A stretch of 35,208 nt of DNA from an uncultured Porphyromonadaceae bacterium (GCA_900550645.1 URTA01000024.1:1-35208); one strand, 5' to 3'. Positions 15,475-22,983 are shown, numbered from the stretch's first letter. The notes: generated by a model from the letters alone, not told the origin. Numbers and translations are program-made.

Positions 15475-16017
15475 ATACTCGTCTTGCTAAATTACGCTGC
15501 AAAGTAAGCACCGTAGTGTTTCAAAAATGTTTCATCCACCTTAATTCTACGTTACAGAGCAGGCCTTACGCACACGCCTATTTGTACACAACTTGTCAAT
15601 AACCTGACTATAACCACTGTTTTTACAGTAGACAACCCTGTATAAAACACCTATATAACTAAATGGCGATGATTTGCACAAACCGGGAAATTGACAAAGC
15701 AGCACGTCATCCAGTCCGCCAAATTATGCGGCCTCTTTTTCATGACATTCTTTCTACACCATGGCAGGCGGTTTCCTACACTTTTTTTACAGCTACCTAC
15801 ACTGCTTTCGCCAGTTATTTATTAACTTTGCACTTATCTACAGCGTGTAGAGAATGTCCGCATCTCGCTGATTTTCATTCACACCGCCTGTAGACAGCAT
15901 GTCAACAACAGGCAGCCGCCAACCAATAAGTCACATATCCAAATTTCGGAGGAAATAATTATTGAACTTATTGACAGCCTTTGTTCTAGGTGTTGATAGA
16001 GTATTGATATTATTGTA
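15475..16017. other. 543-bp divergent intergenic region, pit gene / nadA
   Basis: No convincing gene lies here. A 76-codon frame at 15663-15893 has no protein-like character. The region holds a minus-strand near-match -7 box (TTACTTTG, 15500-15507) for the pit gene. On the plus strand it holds a perfect -7 box TAACTTTG (15823-15830) about 190-220 bp before nadA. Repeated CTACAC words surround the plus-strand box. Later there are short inverted repeats such as GCCTGT...ACAGGC near 15886-15912. Confidence 0.6.
15754..15850 (+). promoter_or_regulatory. Phased CTACAC repeats around the putative nadA promoter
   Basis: CTACAC occurs at 15754-15759, 15776-15781 and 15797-15802, spaced 22 and 21 bp. 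The third copy overlaps the expected -33 position of the -7 box at 15823-15830. Just after that box lies an inverted pair, CTACA-GCG-TGTAG (15838-15850). Two-helical-turn spacing points to a protein bound on one DNA face. The regulator is unknown. Confidence 0.45.
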
Positions 16018-17001
16018 ATGATTAATCATCTAAATAACGATATAACAACAATGGAGACCTCAACGCAGGGCATGACCGCCGACCAGCTGCGCAGCGAAAT
16101 CCTCCGCCTCAAGCGGGAGAAGAACGCCGTCATCATGGCCCACTACTACCAGATACCGGAAATACAGGAGATAGCTGACCATATAGGCGACTCACTCGCG
16201 CTGGCACGCATAGCCGCCGACACCGATGCCGACATCATCGTGCTGTGCGGCGTGCATTTCATGGGAGAGACTGCCAAAATACTTTGCCCTGACAAGAAGG
16301 TGCTGATACCTGACGCAGCAGCAGGGTGTTCGCTTGCTGACTCATGCGACCCGAAGGAGTTCGAGGAGTTCATCAAGCAGCATCCCGGCTACACGGTCAT
16401 CAGCTATGTCAACACCTCGGCAGCCGTCAAGGCTCTCACCGACATCGTGGTGACTTCCGGCAACGCCCGCAAGATAATAGACGCATTGCCCAAGGATGAG
16501 AAGATAATATTCGGACCGGACAAGAACCTCGGCGGGTACATCAATTCTGTCACGGGGCGCGAGATGCTGCTGTGGAACGGCGCCTGTCATGTACATGACA
16601 GGTTCTCCATAGAGCGCATACTCGAAATGAAGAAGGAACACGCGAGCGCAAAGGTGCTGGTGCATCCGGAGTGCCGCCGTCCGTTGCAGCTCATAGCCGA
16701 CAAGGTGGGCTCTACCGCCGCGCTGCTCGAGTTTGCGCGCACTGACGAGGCGCAGGAGTTCATCGTTGTCACGGAGAGTGGCATCCTCTTCGAGATGCAG
16801 CGCAAGTGCCCCGAGAAGACGTTCCTCCCCGCGCCGGCAGAGGATGCGGAGTGCCAGTGCAACGAGTGCGAGTACATGAAGATGAACACTCTCGAGAAAC
16901 TGTACCGCGCCCTGCGTGACGAGCAGCCGGAGATCACCGTAGACCCCGAACTGGCTGAAAAGGCCGTGCGCCCGATACGCCGCATGCTCGAAATGAGCTG
17001 A
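16018..17001 (+). CDS. nadA: Quinolinate synthase NadA
   Basis: This enzyme condenses iminoaspartate with dihydroxyacetone phosphate to quinolinate in de novo NAD synthesis, using a 4Fe-4S cluster. In 327 residues counted from 16018, the cluster cysteines are Cys104 (Ala-Gly-Cys-Ser-Leu-Ala-Asp), Cys190 (Gly-Ala-Cys-His-Val-His) and Cys284 (Cys-Glu-Tyr-Met-Lys-Met-Asn-Thr-Leu-Glu). The Ala-His-Tyr-Tyr-Gln motif is at 41-45. The start is uncertain: ATG 16051 (12th codon) has a more A-rich context and also fits family length. nadB and nadC are not adjacent. It lies 34 bp before a SpoU methyltransferase gene, probably in one transcript. Confidence 0.95.
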   Translation: MINHLNNDITTMETSTQGMTADQLRSEILRLKREKNAVIMAHYYQIPEIQEIADHIGDSLALARIAADTDADIIVLCGVHFMGETAKILCPDKKVLIPDAAAGCSLADSCDPKEFEEFIKQHPGYTVISYVNTSAAVKALTDIVVTSGNARKIIDALPKDEKIIFGPDKNLGGYINSVTGREMLLWNGACHVHDRFSIERILEMKKEHASAKVLVHPECRRPLQLIADKVGSTAALLEFARTDEAQEFIVVTESGILFEMQRKCPEKTFLPAPAEDAECQCNECEYMKMNTLEKLYRALRDEQPEITVDPELAEKAVRPIRRMLEMS

Positions 17002-17035
17002 GACCGACCGCGCTGTGAACAGGCAGAAGAAGAAC

Positions 17036-17554
17036 ATGATAGAGCTGACACGCATCAGTTGCGACGATTACCGCCAGGTGGAGAAGCTGCCGTTTGCGGT
17101 CATGGCGGACAATGTGCGCTCGATGCTCAATGTAGGGTCGATGCTGCGCACCGCCGACGCATTCCTCGTCAGCGAGATGATACTCGCCGGCATCACCGGC
17201 ACGCCTCCGCACCCTGAGATAGCCAAGACAGCCCTTGGGGCGGAGAACAGCGTCAGGTGGAGGCATACCGCCGATGCTGCCGCTGAGTGCTGCCGCCTCA
17301 AGTCGGAGGGGTGGAAGATATGCGCCCTCGAGCAGGCGCACGATTCCGTGCCGCTTGATGCGTTCACCCCTTCGCCGGGCGAGAAATACCTGCTGGTGGC
17401 GGGCAATGAGGTGGAAGGGGTGAGCCAGGAGATAGTGGACATGGCAGATGTGGTGCTTGAAATACCGCAATGCGGTGTGAAACACTCGCTAAACGTGGCT
17501 GTAAGCGCCGGCATTGCCGTGTGGCATTTCTTCAGCCGCCTCCGGCAGAGTTGA
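17036..17554 (+). CDS. SpoU/TrmH-family RNA 2'-O-methyltransferase
   Basis: This 172-aa SPOUT methyltransferase would methylate ribose 2'-OH in tRNA or rRNA. Motif 1 is seen as Asp-Asn-Val-Arg-Ser-x-x-Asn-Val-Gly-Ser-x-x-Arg-Thr-Ala-Asp-Ala. Motif 2 is Leu-Val-Ala-Gly-Asn-Glu-Val-Glu-Gly-Val, and motif 3 is Ile-Pro-Gln-Cys-Gly-Val-Lys-His-Ser-Leu-Asn-Val-Ala-Val. Motifs 2 and 3 build the trefoil knot that binds SAM. The frame also has a GTG at 17015, but the ATG at 17036 suits the family better. The target nucleotide cannot be told from sequence. It is co-directional with nadA. Confidence 0.9.
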   Translation: MIELTRISCDDYRQVEKLPFAVMADNVRSMLNVGSMLRTADAFLVSEMILAGITGTPPHPEIAKTALGAENSVRWRHTADAAAECCRLKSEGWKICALEQAHDSVPLDAFTPSPGEKYLLVAGNEVEGVSQEIVDMADVVLEIPQCGVKHSLNVAVSAGIAVWHFFSRLRQS

Positions 17555-17578
17555 CGCGAAAAAGTATGCTGAAAAATA

Positions 17579-17610
17579 TTTGTGCAGTGGGAGGAACTTT
17601 TGTAACTTTG
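17579..17610 (+). promoter_or_regulatory. Promoter of aspA
   Basis: TTTG (17579-17582), exactly 20 bp, TAACTTTG (17603-17610): both boxes and the spacing match the Bacteroidetes consensus perfectly. The leader to the ATG at 17695 is about 80 nt. Confidence 0.85.
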
Positions 17611-17694
17611 CAAAATTCACCGGCAGGGACTGTTTTTGCCGTCCGCTGGCGGCGTACACATAGAAAAAACTGAAATATAAAATACATACAATCC

Positions 17695-19134
17695 ATGGAA
17701 AACAAATGCTGCAAGGGCTATCGCACGGAATCTGACCTGATCGGAGAGCGCGAAGTGCCTGAATGTGCATTATACGGAGTGCAGACACTCCGTGGCATCG
17801 AGAATTTCGGAATCAGCAAATTCCACCTCAATGAATACCCCATGTTCATCAAGGGTCTTGCTATTACCAAGATGGCTGCTGCCCGTGCCAACCACGAGCT
17901 GGGTCTGCTCACTGACGAGCAAGCCAAAGCCATAGAGCAGGCTTGCCAGGAAATCATCGACGGCAAGCACCACGAGCATTTCCCCATCGACATGATACAG
18001 GGCGGCGCCGGCACTACCACCAACATGAACGCCAACGAGGTGATAGCAAACCGCGCCCTCGAAATCATGGGTCACAAGCGCGGCGAATACAAGTTCTGCT
18101 CGCCCAACGACCATGTTAACTGTGCACAGTCTACCAACGACGCTTACCCAACTGCCATCCATATCGGCATGTACTTTGACCACCTCCGTTTCGTGGAGCA
18201 GTACAAGAAGGTCATCGAGGCTTTCCGCAAGAAGGGCGAGGAGTTTGCCCACATTGTCAAAATAGGCCGTACACAGCTTGAGGACGCAGTGCCTATGACG
18301 CTCGGCCAGACTTTCAGCGGTTTTGCCGCTATTCTCACTGACGAGATACGTCACCTCAACGAAGCTGCCGAGGACTTCCTGACTGTCAACATGGGCGCAA
18401 CTGCTATCGGTACAGGCATCTGTGCAGAGCCAGGATATGCCGAGAAGTGCGTTGCTCAGCTCGCCAAGATAACCGGCTGGGACATCAAGCTCGCAGAGAA
18501 CCTCGTGGGCGCGACTTCCGACACTTCATGCCTCGTGGGCTACGCTTCAGCCCTGAAGCGCGTGGCTGTCAAGATGAACAAGATATGCAATGACCTGCGT
18601 CTGCTGGCCAGCGGCCCGCGCTGCGGCCTGGGCGAGTTCAACCTCCCCGCCATGCAGCCCGGCTCGTCTATCATGCCCGGCAAGGTGAACCCCGTTATCC
18701 CCGAGGTGATGAACCAGGTTTGCTACAAGGTGATCGGCAACGAGCTGTGCGTAACCATGGCTGGCGACGCTGCACAGATGGAGCTCAACGCTATGGAGCC
18801 TGTAATGGCGCAGTGCGACTTTGAGTCAATCGACCTGATGATAAACGGCTTCCAGACAATGCTCGACAACTGCATCAGCGGCATCACTGCCAACGAGGAG
18901 CATTGCAAGGAGAGCGTGCGCAACAGCATCAGCATCGTCACCGCGCTCAACCCCGTAATAGGCTACAAGAACTCAACCAAGATAGCCAAGGAGGCTATGG
19001 CAACCGGCCGCAGTGTCTATGACCTGGTGCTCGAACACGGCATCCTCTCCAAGGAAGACCTCGACACAGTCCTTGCTCCCGAGAACATGATCAAGCCCGT
19101 GAAGCTCGACATCAAGCCCCTCAAGCAGCTCTGA
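17695..19134 (+). CDS. aspA: Aspartate ammonia-lyase AspA
   Basis: This 479-aa lyase of the aspartase/fumarase superfamily converts aspartate to fumarate and ammonia. In gut Bacteroidales the fumarate feeds anaerobic respiration to succinate. The superfamily signature Gly-Ser-Ser-Ile-Met-Pro-Gly-Lys-Val-Asn-Pro is present, with the catalytic serine in it. Also present are Gly-Gly-Ala-Gly-Thr-Thr-Thr-Asn-Met-Asn-x-Asn-Glu near residue 100 and Gly-Arg-Thr-Gln-Leu-x-Asp-Ala-Val-Pro near 195. An Asp-Glu-Arg-Glu-Val-Pro-type N-terminus (here Gly-Glu-Arg-Glu-Val-Pro) favours aspartase over class II fumarase. It has its own promoter and a terminator after it. Confidence 0.95.
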   Translation: MENKCCKGYRTESDLIGEREVPECALYGVQTLRGIENFGISKFHLNEYPMFIKGLAITKMAAARANHELGLLTDEQAKAIEQACQEIIDGKHHEHFPIDMIQGGAGTTTNMNANEVIANRALEIMGHKRGEYKFCSPNDHVNCAQSTNDAYPTAIHIGMYFDHLRFVEQYKKVIEAFRKKGEEFAHIVKIGRTQLEDAVPMTLGQTFSGFAAILTDEIRHLNEAAEDFLTVNMGATAIGTGICAEPGYAEKCVAQLAKITGWDIKLAENLVGATSDTSCLVGYASALKRVAVKMNKICNDLRLLASGPRCGLGEFNLPAMQPGSSIMPGKVNPVIPEVMNQVCYKVIGNELCVTMAGDAAQMELNAMEPVMAQCDFESIDLMINGFQTMLDNCISGITANEEHCKESVRNSISIVTALNPVIGYKNSTKIAKEAMATGRSVYDLVLEHGILSKEDLDTVLAPENMIKPVKLDIKPLKQL

Positions 19135-19163
19135 TGCCAGCCGACAACGGCAGAAATGATAAG

Positions 19164-19196
19164 GAAGCCACCTGCAATGCGGGTGGCTTCTTGTTG
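19164..19196 (+). terminator. Intrinsic terminator after aspA
   Basis: GAAGCCACC (19164-19172) and GGTGGCTTC (19182-19190) form a perfect 9-bp stem with a 9-nt loop, followed by TTGTTG. It lies 30 bp past the aspA stop. Confidence 0.8.
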
Positions 19197-19208
19197 TAAA
19201 TCAGCGAG

Positions 19209-19239
19209 TTGTGTATATCGTGGAAAATTAGTAAATTTG
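19209..19239 (+). promoter_or_regulatory. Promoter of the Sir2 gene
   Basis: TTG (19209-19211), 20 bp, TAAATTTG (19232-19239). It fits the Bacteroidetes consensus and gives a leader of about 30 nt to the ATG at 19276, supporting that start over the upstream in-frame ATG at 19156. Confidence 0.75.
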
Positions 19240-19275
19240 CAGACGAAAAATCCAAATCATTTTCACCAGAAACTT

Positions 19276-19965
19276 ATGAAAAAACTCGTGATCTCTTCAG
19301 GTGCCGGCATCTCTGCCGAGAGCGGCATCAAGACATTCCGTGACAGCGACGGACTGTGGGAAAACTATGACGTGATGAAGGTGGCAAGCGCCGAAGGCTT
19401 CGCCCGTGACCCGGAGCTGATACACCACTTCTACAACGAGCGTCGCCGCGCCCTCCACACCGCGCAGCCCAACGAGGCGCACAAGATACTTGCGCGTCTC
19501 GAAAGCCAGTATGACGTGCGCATCATCACGCAGAACGTCGATGACCTGCACGAGCGTGCCGGCTCTACCCACGTGCTGCACCTGCATGGCGAGCTGATGA
19601 AGATACGCTCCGTGTCAGACCCCAACTACATCATCCCCGTGACAGAGGAGACCATGGAGACGACACCGCAGACACGCGGCCCTCGCGGCGACCTGATGCG
19701 TCCGCACATAGTCTTCTTCCATGAGGATGTACCCAACATGGAGAAGGCGGCTATGCTGGCATACGAGGCTGACATATTCGTGGTCGTAGGCACCTCGCTG
19801 GTGGTCTACCCTGCTGCTGGTCTCATCAACTTCGTGCGCCCAGGAGTGCCTATCTACTACATCGACCCGCGTCCTGCCGACGTGTCCGGCATACCGGGAG
19901 TGAACGTAATCGCCATGTCCGCGACCGAGGGCATGGCTCGTCTGGCCGAAATATTGGCCGAATAA
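19276..19965 (+). CDS. Sir2-family NAD-dependent protein deacylase, no zinc cysteines
   Basis: This 229-aa sirtuin has the NAD-binding Gly-Ala-Gly-Ile-Ser-Ala-Glu-Ser-Gly-Ile (9-18), Thr-Gln-Asn-Val-Asp-Asp-Leu-His (85-92) and catalytic His104. Tyr53 and Arg56 (Phe-Tyr-Asn-Glu-Arg) are the class III pair that binds succinyl or malonyl groups in CobB/SIRT5, so desuccinylase activity is plausible. The whole protein contains no cysteine, so the structural zinc site of most sirtuins is absent. The usual Trp-Phe-Gly-Glu after it reads Phe-Phe-His-Glu. The gene stands alone between a terminator and a large hairpin. Substrates are unknown. Confidence 0.9.
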   Translation: MKKLVISSGAGISAESGIKTFRDSDGLWENYDVMKVASAEGFARDPELIHHFYNERRRALHTAQPNEAHKILARLESQYDVRIITQNVDDLHERAGSTHVLHLHGELMKIRSVSDPNYIIPVTEETMETTPQTRGPRGDLMRPHIVFFHEDVPNMEKAAMLAYEADIFVVVGTSLVVYPAAGLINFVRPGVPIYYIDPRPADVSGIPGVNVIAMSATEGMARLAEILAE

Positions 19966-19969
19966 CAGT

Positions 19970-20033
19970 CCGTTAGGGGTGGAATGCATAGAATATGTTA
20001 TGTAACATATAAATGCAGCAACCACCCCAACGG
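19970..20033. repeat. 64-nt imperfect palindrome between sir2 and the ferredoxin gene
   Basis: There are three nested arm pairs. CCGTTAGGGGTGG (19970-19982) pairs with CCACCCCAACGG (20022-20033), with one bulged A. TGCAT (19985-19989) pairs with ATGCA (20013-20017). ATATGTTA (19993-20000) pairs with TAACATAT (20003-20010) around TG. It starts 5 bp after the sir2 stop and ends 10 bp before the -7 box of the next operon. A-run, not T-run, follows it on the plus strand, so it is not a classical terminator. Confidence 0.7.
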
Positions 20034-20043
20034 AAAAAATGAT

Positions 20044-20051
20044 TACTTTTG
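20044..20051 (+). promoter_or_regulatory. Candidate -7 box of the 2-oxoacid ferredoxin oxidoreductase operon
   Basis: TACTTTTG matches TAnnTTTG 28 bp before the ATG at 20080. There is no TTG at the proper distance upstream. That position falls in the right arm of the large palindrome, so an activator or alternative control is possible. Confidence 0.45.
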
Positions 20052-20079
20052 TGCAACCTAACAATCAAAGACTCTAAAT

Positions 20080-20310
20080 ATGGCAAAAGTAAAAGGAGCA
20101 ATCACCGTGAATACGGAGAGATGCAAGGGATGCAACCTCTGCGTGGTGGCATGTCCCACCAAAACTCTCGCATTACAGCCCAACGAAGTCAATGACCGTG
20201 GCTACCATTACGCCTACATGGCCAATCCCGACAGTTGTACCGGCTGCTGCTCATGCGCTTGGGTTTGCCCCGATGCTTGCATCGAGGTTTACCGCGTCAA
20301 GGTGGACTGA
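20080..20310 (+). CDS. 2-oxoacid:ferredoxin oxidoreductase, ferredoxin (delta) subunit
   Basis: This 76-aa protein holds two 4Fe-4S clusters. The first Cys-x2-Cys-x2-Cys-x3-Cys-Pro motif is at Cys-Lys-Gly-Cys-Asn-Leu-Cys-x3-Cys-Pro. The second is Cys-Thr-Gly-Cys-Cys-Ser-Cys-x3-Cys-Pro, with an additional cysteine. As the delta subunit it passes electrons from the catalytic subunits to soluble ferredoxin. It is the first gene of a four-gene operon, 79 bp before the alpha subunit. Length is typical. Confidence 0.9.
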   Translation: MAKVKGAITVNTERCKGCNLCVVACPTKTLALQPNEVNDRGYHYAYMANPDSCTGCCSCAWVCPDACIEVYRVKVD

Positions 20311-20389
20311 CCCCTGGCGGTAACGCATCCAACACCCCAAACACTTTATTCTAACTCAATTACCAACAGACAAAAGAAAAAACATCGAT

Positions 20390-21472
20390 ATGGAAGAGGT
20401 AAGACTCATGAAAGGTAACGAGGCTATAGCCCACGCCGCCATCAGATATGGCTTCGACGGCTATTTCGGATACCCTATCACCCCTCAGTCGGAAGTGCTC
20501 GAAACTCTCGAAGAACTCATGCCCTGGGAGACAACCGGTATGGTAGTGCTCCAGGCTGAGTCTGAAGTAGCGGCCATCAACATGGTTTATGGCGGCGCAT
20601 CAAGCGGCAAGGCTTGTATGACATCATCTTCATCTCCCGGTGTCAGCCTCAAGCAGGAGGGTATCTCCTACATTGCGGCTGCATCACTCCCCGCGCTCAT
20701 CCTCAACGTAATGCGCGGCGGTCCGGGTCTCGGCACTATCCAGCCCTCACAGGCAGACTACTTCCAGGCTACCAAGGGCGGCGGCCATGGTGACTACCAC
20801 CTCATTGTCCTCGCTCCCTCTACCGTTCAGGAAATGGTTGACTTCGTAGGTCTCGGCATGGACCTCGCCTTCAAATACACCAACCCCGCAATGATTCTCG
20901 CCGACGGTATCGTAGGCCAGATGATGGAGAAGGTTGTCCTCCCCGAGCAGCGCCCGCGCCGCACAGAGGAGCAGATCCGCAAGGAATGCCCCTGGGCAAC
21001 AACAGGCCGCAAGGACCTGCGCAAGCGCAACGTGGTAACATCTCTCGAACTCGAGTCAAGCCGCATGGAGGTCATCAACCACGAACTCCAGGCTCGCTAC
21101 CGCGAAATCGAAAAGAACGAAACACGTTGGGAGGAAATCAATGTAGAAGGTGCTGACTACCTGATTGTTGCTTTCGGTACAATCGCACGTATCTGCGCCA
21201 AGGCACAGGAAATGGCAGCCGAGCAGGGCATCAAGGTAGGCATCGTCCGCCCGATCACACTGTGGCCGTTCCCGACAGAGGCTATCAACCGCGCCGCTCA
21301 GGGCAAGAAGGGCATCCTCTGCGTGGAGCTCAACGCCGGCCAGATGATCGAAGACGTGCGCCTCGCCGTCCATGACGCTATCCCCGTAGAGCACTTCGGT
21401 CGCCTCGGCGGTATCATCCCCAGCCCCGATGAGGTACTCGACGCTCTCAATGAGAAAATCATCAAGAAGTAA
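20390..21472 (+). CDS. 2-oxoacid:ferredoxin oxidoreductase, alpha subunit (VorB/KorA type)
   Basis: This 360-aa protein carries the pyruvate:ferredoxin oxidoreductase N-terminal (PYR-like) domain over residues 1-220, with Tyr-Pro-Ile-Thr-Pro-Gln-Ser-Glu near 25 and Thr-Ser-Ser-Ser-Ser-Pro-Gly. A C-terminal transketolase-like domain II follows. It pairs with the TPP-binding beta subunit encoded next to oxidise a 2-oxoacid to acyl-CoA, or to run the reductive reaction, with ferredoxin. Homologues are named either 2-oxoglutarate (KorA) or 3-methyl-2-oxobutanoate (VorB) subunits. Sequence inspection cannot settle the substrate. It lies 25 bp before the beta gene. Confidence 0.9.
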   Translation: MEEVRLMKGNEAIAHAAIRYGFDGYFGYPITPQSEVLETLEELMPWETTGMVVLQAESEVAAINMVYGGASSGKACMTSSSSPGVSLKQEGISYIAAASLPALILNVMRGGPGLGTIQPSQADYFQATKGGGHGDYHLIVLAPSTVQEMVDFVGLGMDLAFKYTNPAMILADGIVGQMMEKVVLPEQRPRRTEEQIRKECPWATTGRKDLRKRNVVTSLELESSRMEVINHELQARYREIEKNETRWEEINVEGADYLIVAFGTIARICAKAQEMAAEQGIKVGIVRPITLWPFPTEAINRAAQGKKGILCVELNAGQMIEDVRLAVHDAIPVEHFGRLGGIIPSPDEVLDALNEKIIKK

Positions 21473-21497
21473 TTAATGCTCTAACCTATCGAAATCA

Positions 21498-22259
21498 ATG
21501 GAAATACAAGATATTATCCGCCCCGAGAACAAGGTATATTCCAAGCCCGAGCTTCTCGAAGAGGTACACATGCACTACTGCCCGGGATGTAGCCACGGTG
21601 TTATCCACAAACTCGTTGCCGAGGTAGTTGCAGAAATGGGACTCACAGAAAAAACCATCGGCGTTTCTCCTGTAGGCTGCGCCGTATTCGCATACAACTA
21701 CATCGACGTTGACTGGATCGAAGCAGCCCACGGCCGTGCACCCGCAGTGGCTACAGCTGTCAGCCGCCTCAACCCCGATAACGTGGTCTTCACATACCAG
21801 GGCGACGGTGACATGTCAGCTATCGGTACTGCAGAGTCTATCCACGCTGCAAACCGTGGTGAGAACATCGTCATGATATTCGTCAACAACGCCATTTACG
21901 GTATGACCGGCGGCCAGATGGCTCCTACCACACTGATTGGCCAGAAGACAGCCACATCTCCCTACGGCCGTCGCGTTGACCTCAACGGCTATCCCCTCGA
22001 AATCACCAACCTCATGGCTATCCTCGACGGTACTTGCCTCGTGACACGCCAGGCAGTGCACACTCCTGCAGCTGTGCGCAAGACCAAGGCTGCGCTGAAG
22101 AAGGCATTCGAGAACGCTCTCGCCAAGAAGGGTACTTCTGTAGTTGAGGTAGTAGCTACCTGCAACTCCGGCTGGAAGATGAGCCCCGAAAAGGCTAATG
22201 AGTGGATGGTAGAACACATGTTCGAGAAATATCCTCTCGGTGACCTCAAAAACGTTTAA
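21498..22259 (+). CDS. 2-oxoacid:ferredoxin oxidoreductase, beta subunit (TPP-binding)
   Basis: This 253-aa protein is the thiamine diphosphate-binding subunit. Cys-Pro-Gly-Cys-Ser-His-Gly at about residues 24-30 is the family's N-terminal motif. The TPP/Mg motif starts at Gly-Asp-Gly-Asp-Met-Ser-Ala-Ile-Gly near residue 95 and continues to Asn-Asn-Ala-Ile-Tyr-Gly-Met-Thr-Gly-Gly-Gln near 130. It forms the active centre with the alpha subunit. It is slightly shorter than the ~280-aa KorB of some bacteria, but motifs are complete. It lies 22 bp before the gamma gene. Confidence 0.92.
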   Translation: MEIQDIIRPENKVYSKPELLEEVHMHYCPGCSHGVIHKLVAEVVAEMGLTEKTIGVSPVGCAVFAYNYIDVDWIEAAHGRAPAVATAVSRLNPDNVVFTYQGDGDMSAIGTAESIHAANRGENIVMIFVNNAIYGMTGGQMAPTTLIGQKTATSPYGRRVDLNGYPLEITNLMAILDGTCLVTRQAVHTPAAVRKTKAALKKAFENALAKKGTSVVEVVATCNSGWKMSPEKANEWMVEHMFEKYPLGDLKNV

Positions 22260-22281
22260 CCCCAAACACAGGAATCAACCA

Positions 22282-22821
22282 ATGAAAGAAGAAATCATCA
22301 TAGCCGGATTCGGCGGTCAAGGTGTCCTCTCTATGGGTAAAATCCTCGCCTATTCAGGACTTATGGACGACAAGGAGGTAACGTGGATGCCGTCTTACGG
22401 CCCCGAACAGCGTGGCGGTACTGCCAATGTGACTGTCATCCTCAGCGACGAGAGAATCTCCTCTCCCGTACTCGACAAGTATGACATCGTCATCGCTCTC
22501 AACCAGCAGAGCCTCGACAAGTTTGCTCCCAAGGTGAAACCTGGCGGCATCCTCATCTTTGATACCAACGGTATCCACAACCGCCCCACCCGCGACGACA
22601 TCAAGATTTACCCCGTCGACGCTATGGAGGCTACCCTGGAAATCGGCAACTCCAAGGCTTACAACATGGTGGTAATGGGCGCACTGCTCGAGGCAATGCC
22701 CTACAAGCTCCCCATGGAGAATGTCATCAAGGGTCTGAAGAAGTCTCTCCCCGAGCGTCACCACAAGCTGATACCTCTCAACGAGCAGGCTATCGAGAAG
22801 GGACGCACATTGCTCAAATAA
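22282..22821 (+). CDS. 2-oxoacid:ferredoxin oxidoreductase, gamma subunit
   Basis: This 179-aa protein of the pyruvate ferredoxin/flavodoxin oxidoreductase gamma (catalytic) domain family starts with Gly-Phe-Gly-Gly-Gln-Gly-Val. It continues with Tyr-Gly-Pro-Glu-Gln-Arg-Gly-Gly-Thr-Ala near residue 45, a CoA-side motif. The ATG at 22282 is chosen because the domain begins there; an in-frame extension to 22240 would overlap the beta gene. It is the last gene of the operon, followed by a clear terminator. Confidence 0.9.
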   Translation: MKEEIIIAGFGGQGVLSMGKILAYSGLMDDKEVTWMPSYGPEQRGGTANVTVILSDERISSPVLDKYDIVIALNQQSLDKFAPKVKPGGILIFDTNGIHNRPTRDDIKIYPVDAMEATLEIGNSKAYNMVVMGALLEAMPYKLPMENVIKGLKKSLPERHHKLIPLNEQAIEKGRTLLK

Positions 22822-22857
22822 CGACTCGATTCTTTTGATTCTTAATTCATAGTTAGG

Positions 22858-22895
22858 AGAGGTTGCGCCGACCGGCGCGGCCTCTTCACTTATTT
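22858..22895 (+). terminator. Terminator of the 2-oxoacid oxidoreductase operon
   Basis: AGAGG..GCGCC and GGCGC..CCTCT (22858-22885) form a two-part stem around GACC, followed by TCACTTATTT. It lies about 40 bp after the gamma gene stop. Confidence 0.75.
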
Positions 22896-22910
22896 GGTTA
22901 ATTCTCATCG

Positions 22911-22940
22911 GAGTTCTCGGAGTACTCTGAGTTCTCGGAG
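22911..22940. repeat. Two 12-bp direct repeats before rnpA
   Basis: GAGTTCTCGGAG occurs at 22911-22922 and 22929-22940, 18 bp apart start to start. The second copy ends 12 bp before the -33 box of the rnpA promoter. Related partial units flank them, giving a degenerate tandem repeat. Confidence 0.6.
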
Positions 22941-22952
22941 GAAACGACGCAC

Positions 22953-22983
22953 TTTGCAGTAAGGGCGGTTTTTATTATTTTTG
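22953..22983 (+). promoter_or_regulatory. Promoter of rnpA-yidD
   Basis: TTTG (22953-22956), 19 bp, TATTTTTG (22976-22983). Only nine bases separate the -7 box from the rnpA ATG at 22993, so the leader would be a few nucleotides at most. Confidence 0.7.

Noticed and set aside
15663..15893. 76-codon open frame upstream of nadA
   Set aside because: No protein-like features, it lies over promoter-like sequences and repeats, and nothing in its composition supports coding.
15475..16017. Possible replication origin in the divergent AT-rich region
   Set aside because: Only one site (TTATCTACA, 15835-15843) is a single mismatch from the DnaA box; others need two or more changes, no dnaA is nearby, and I could not compute genome-wide GC skew.
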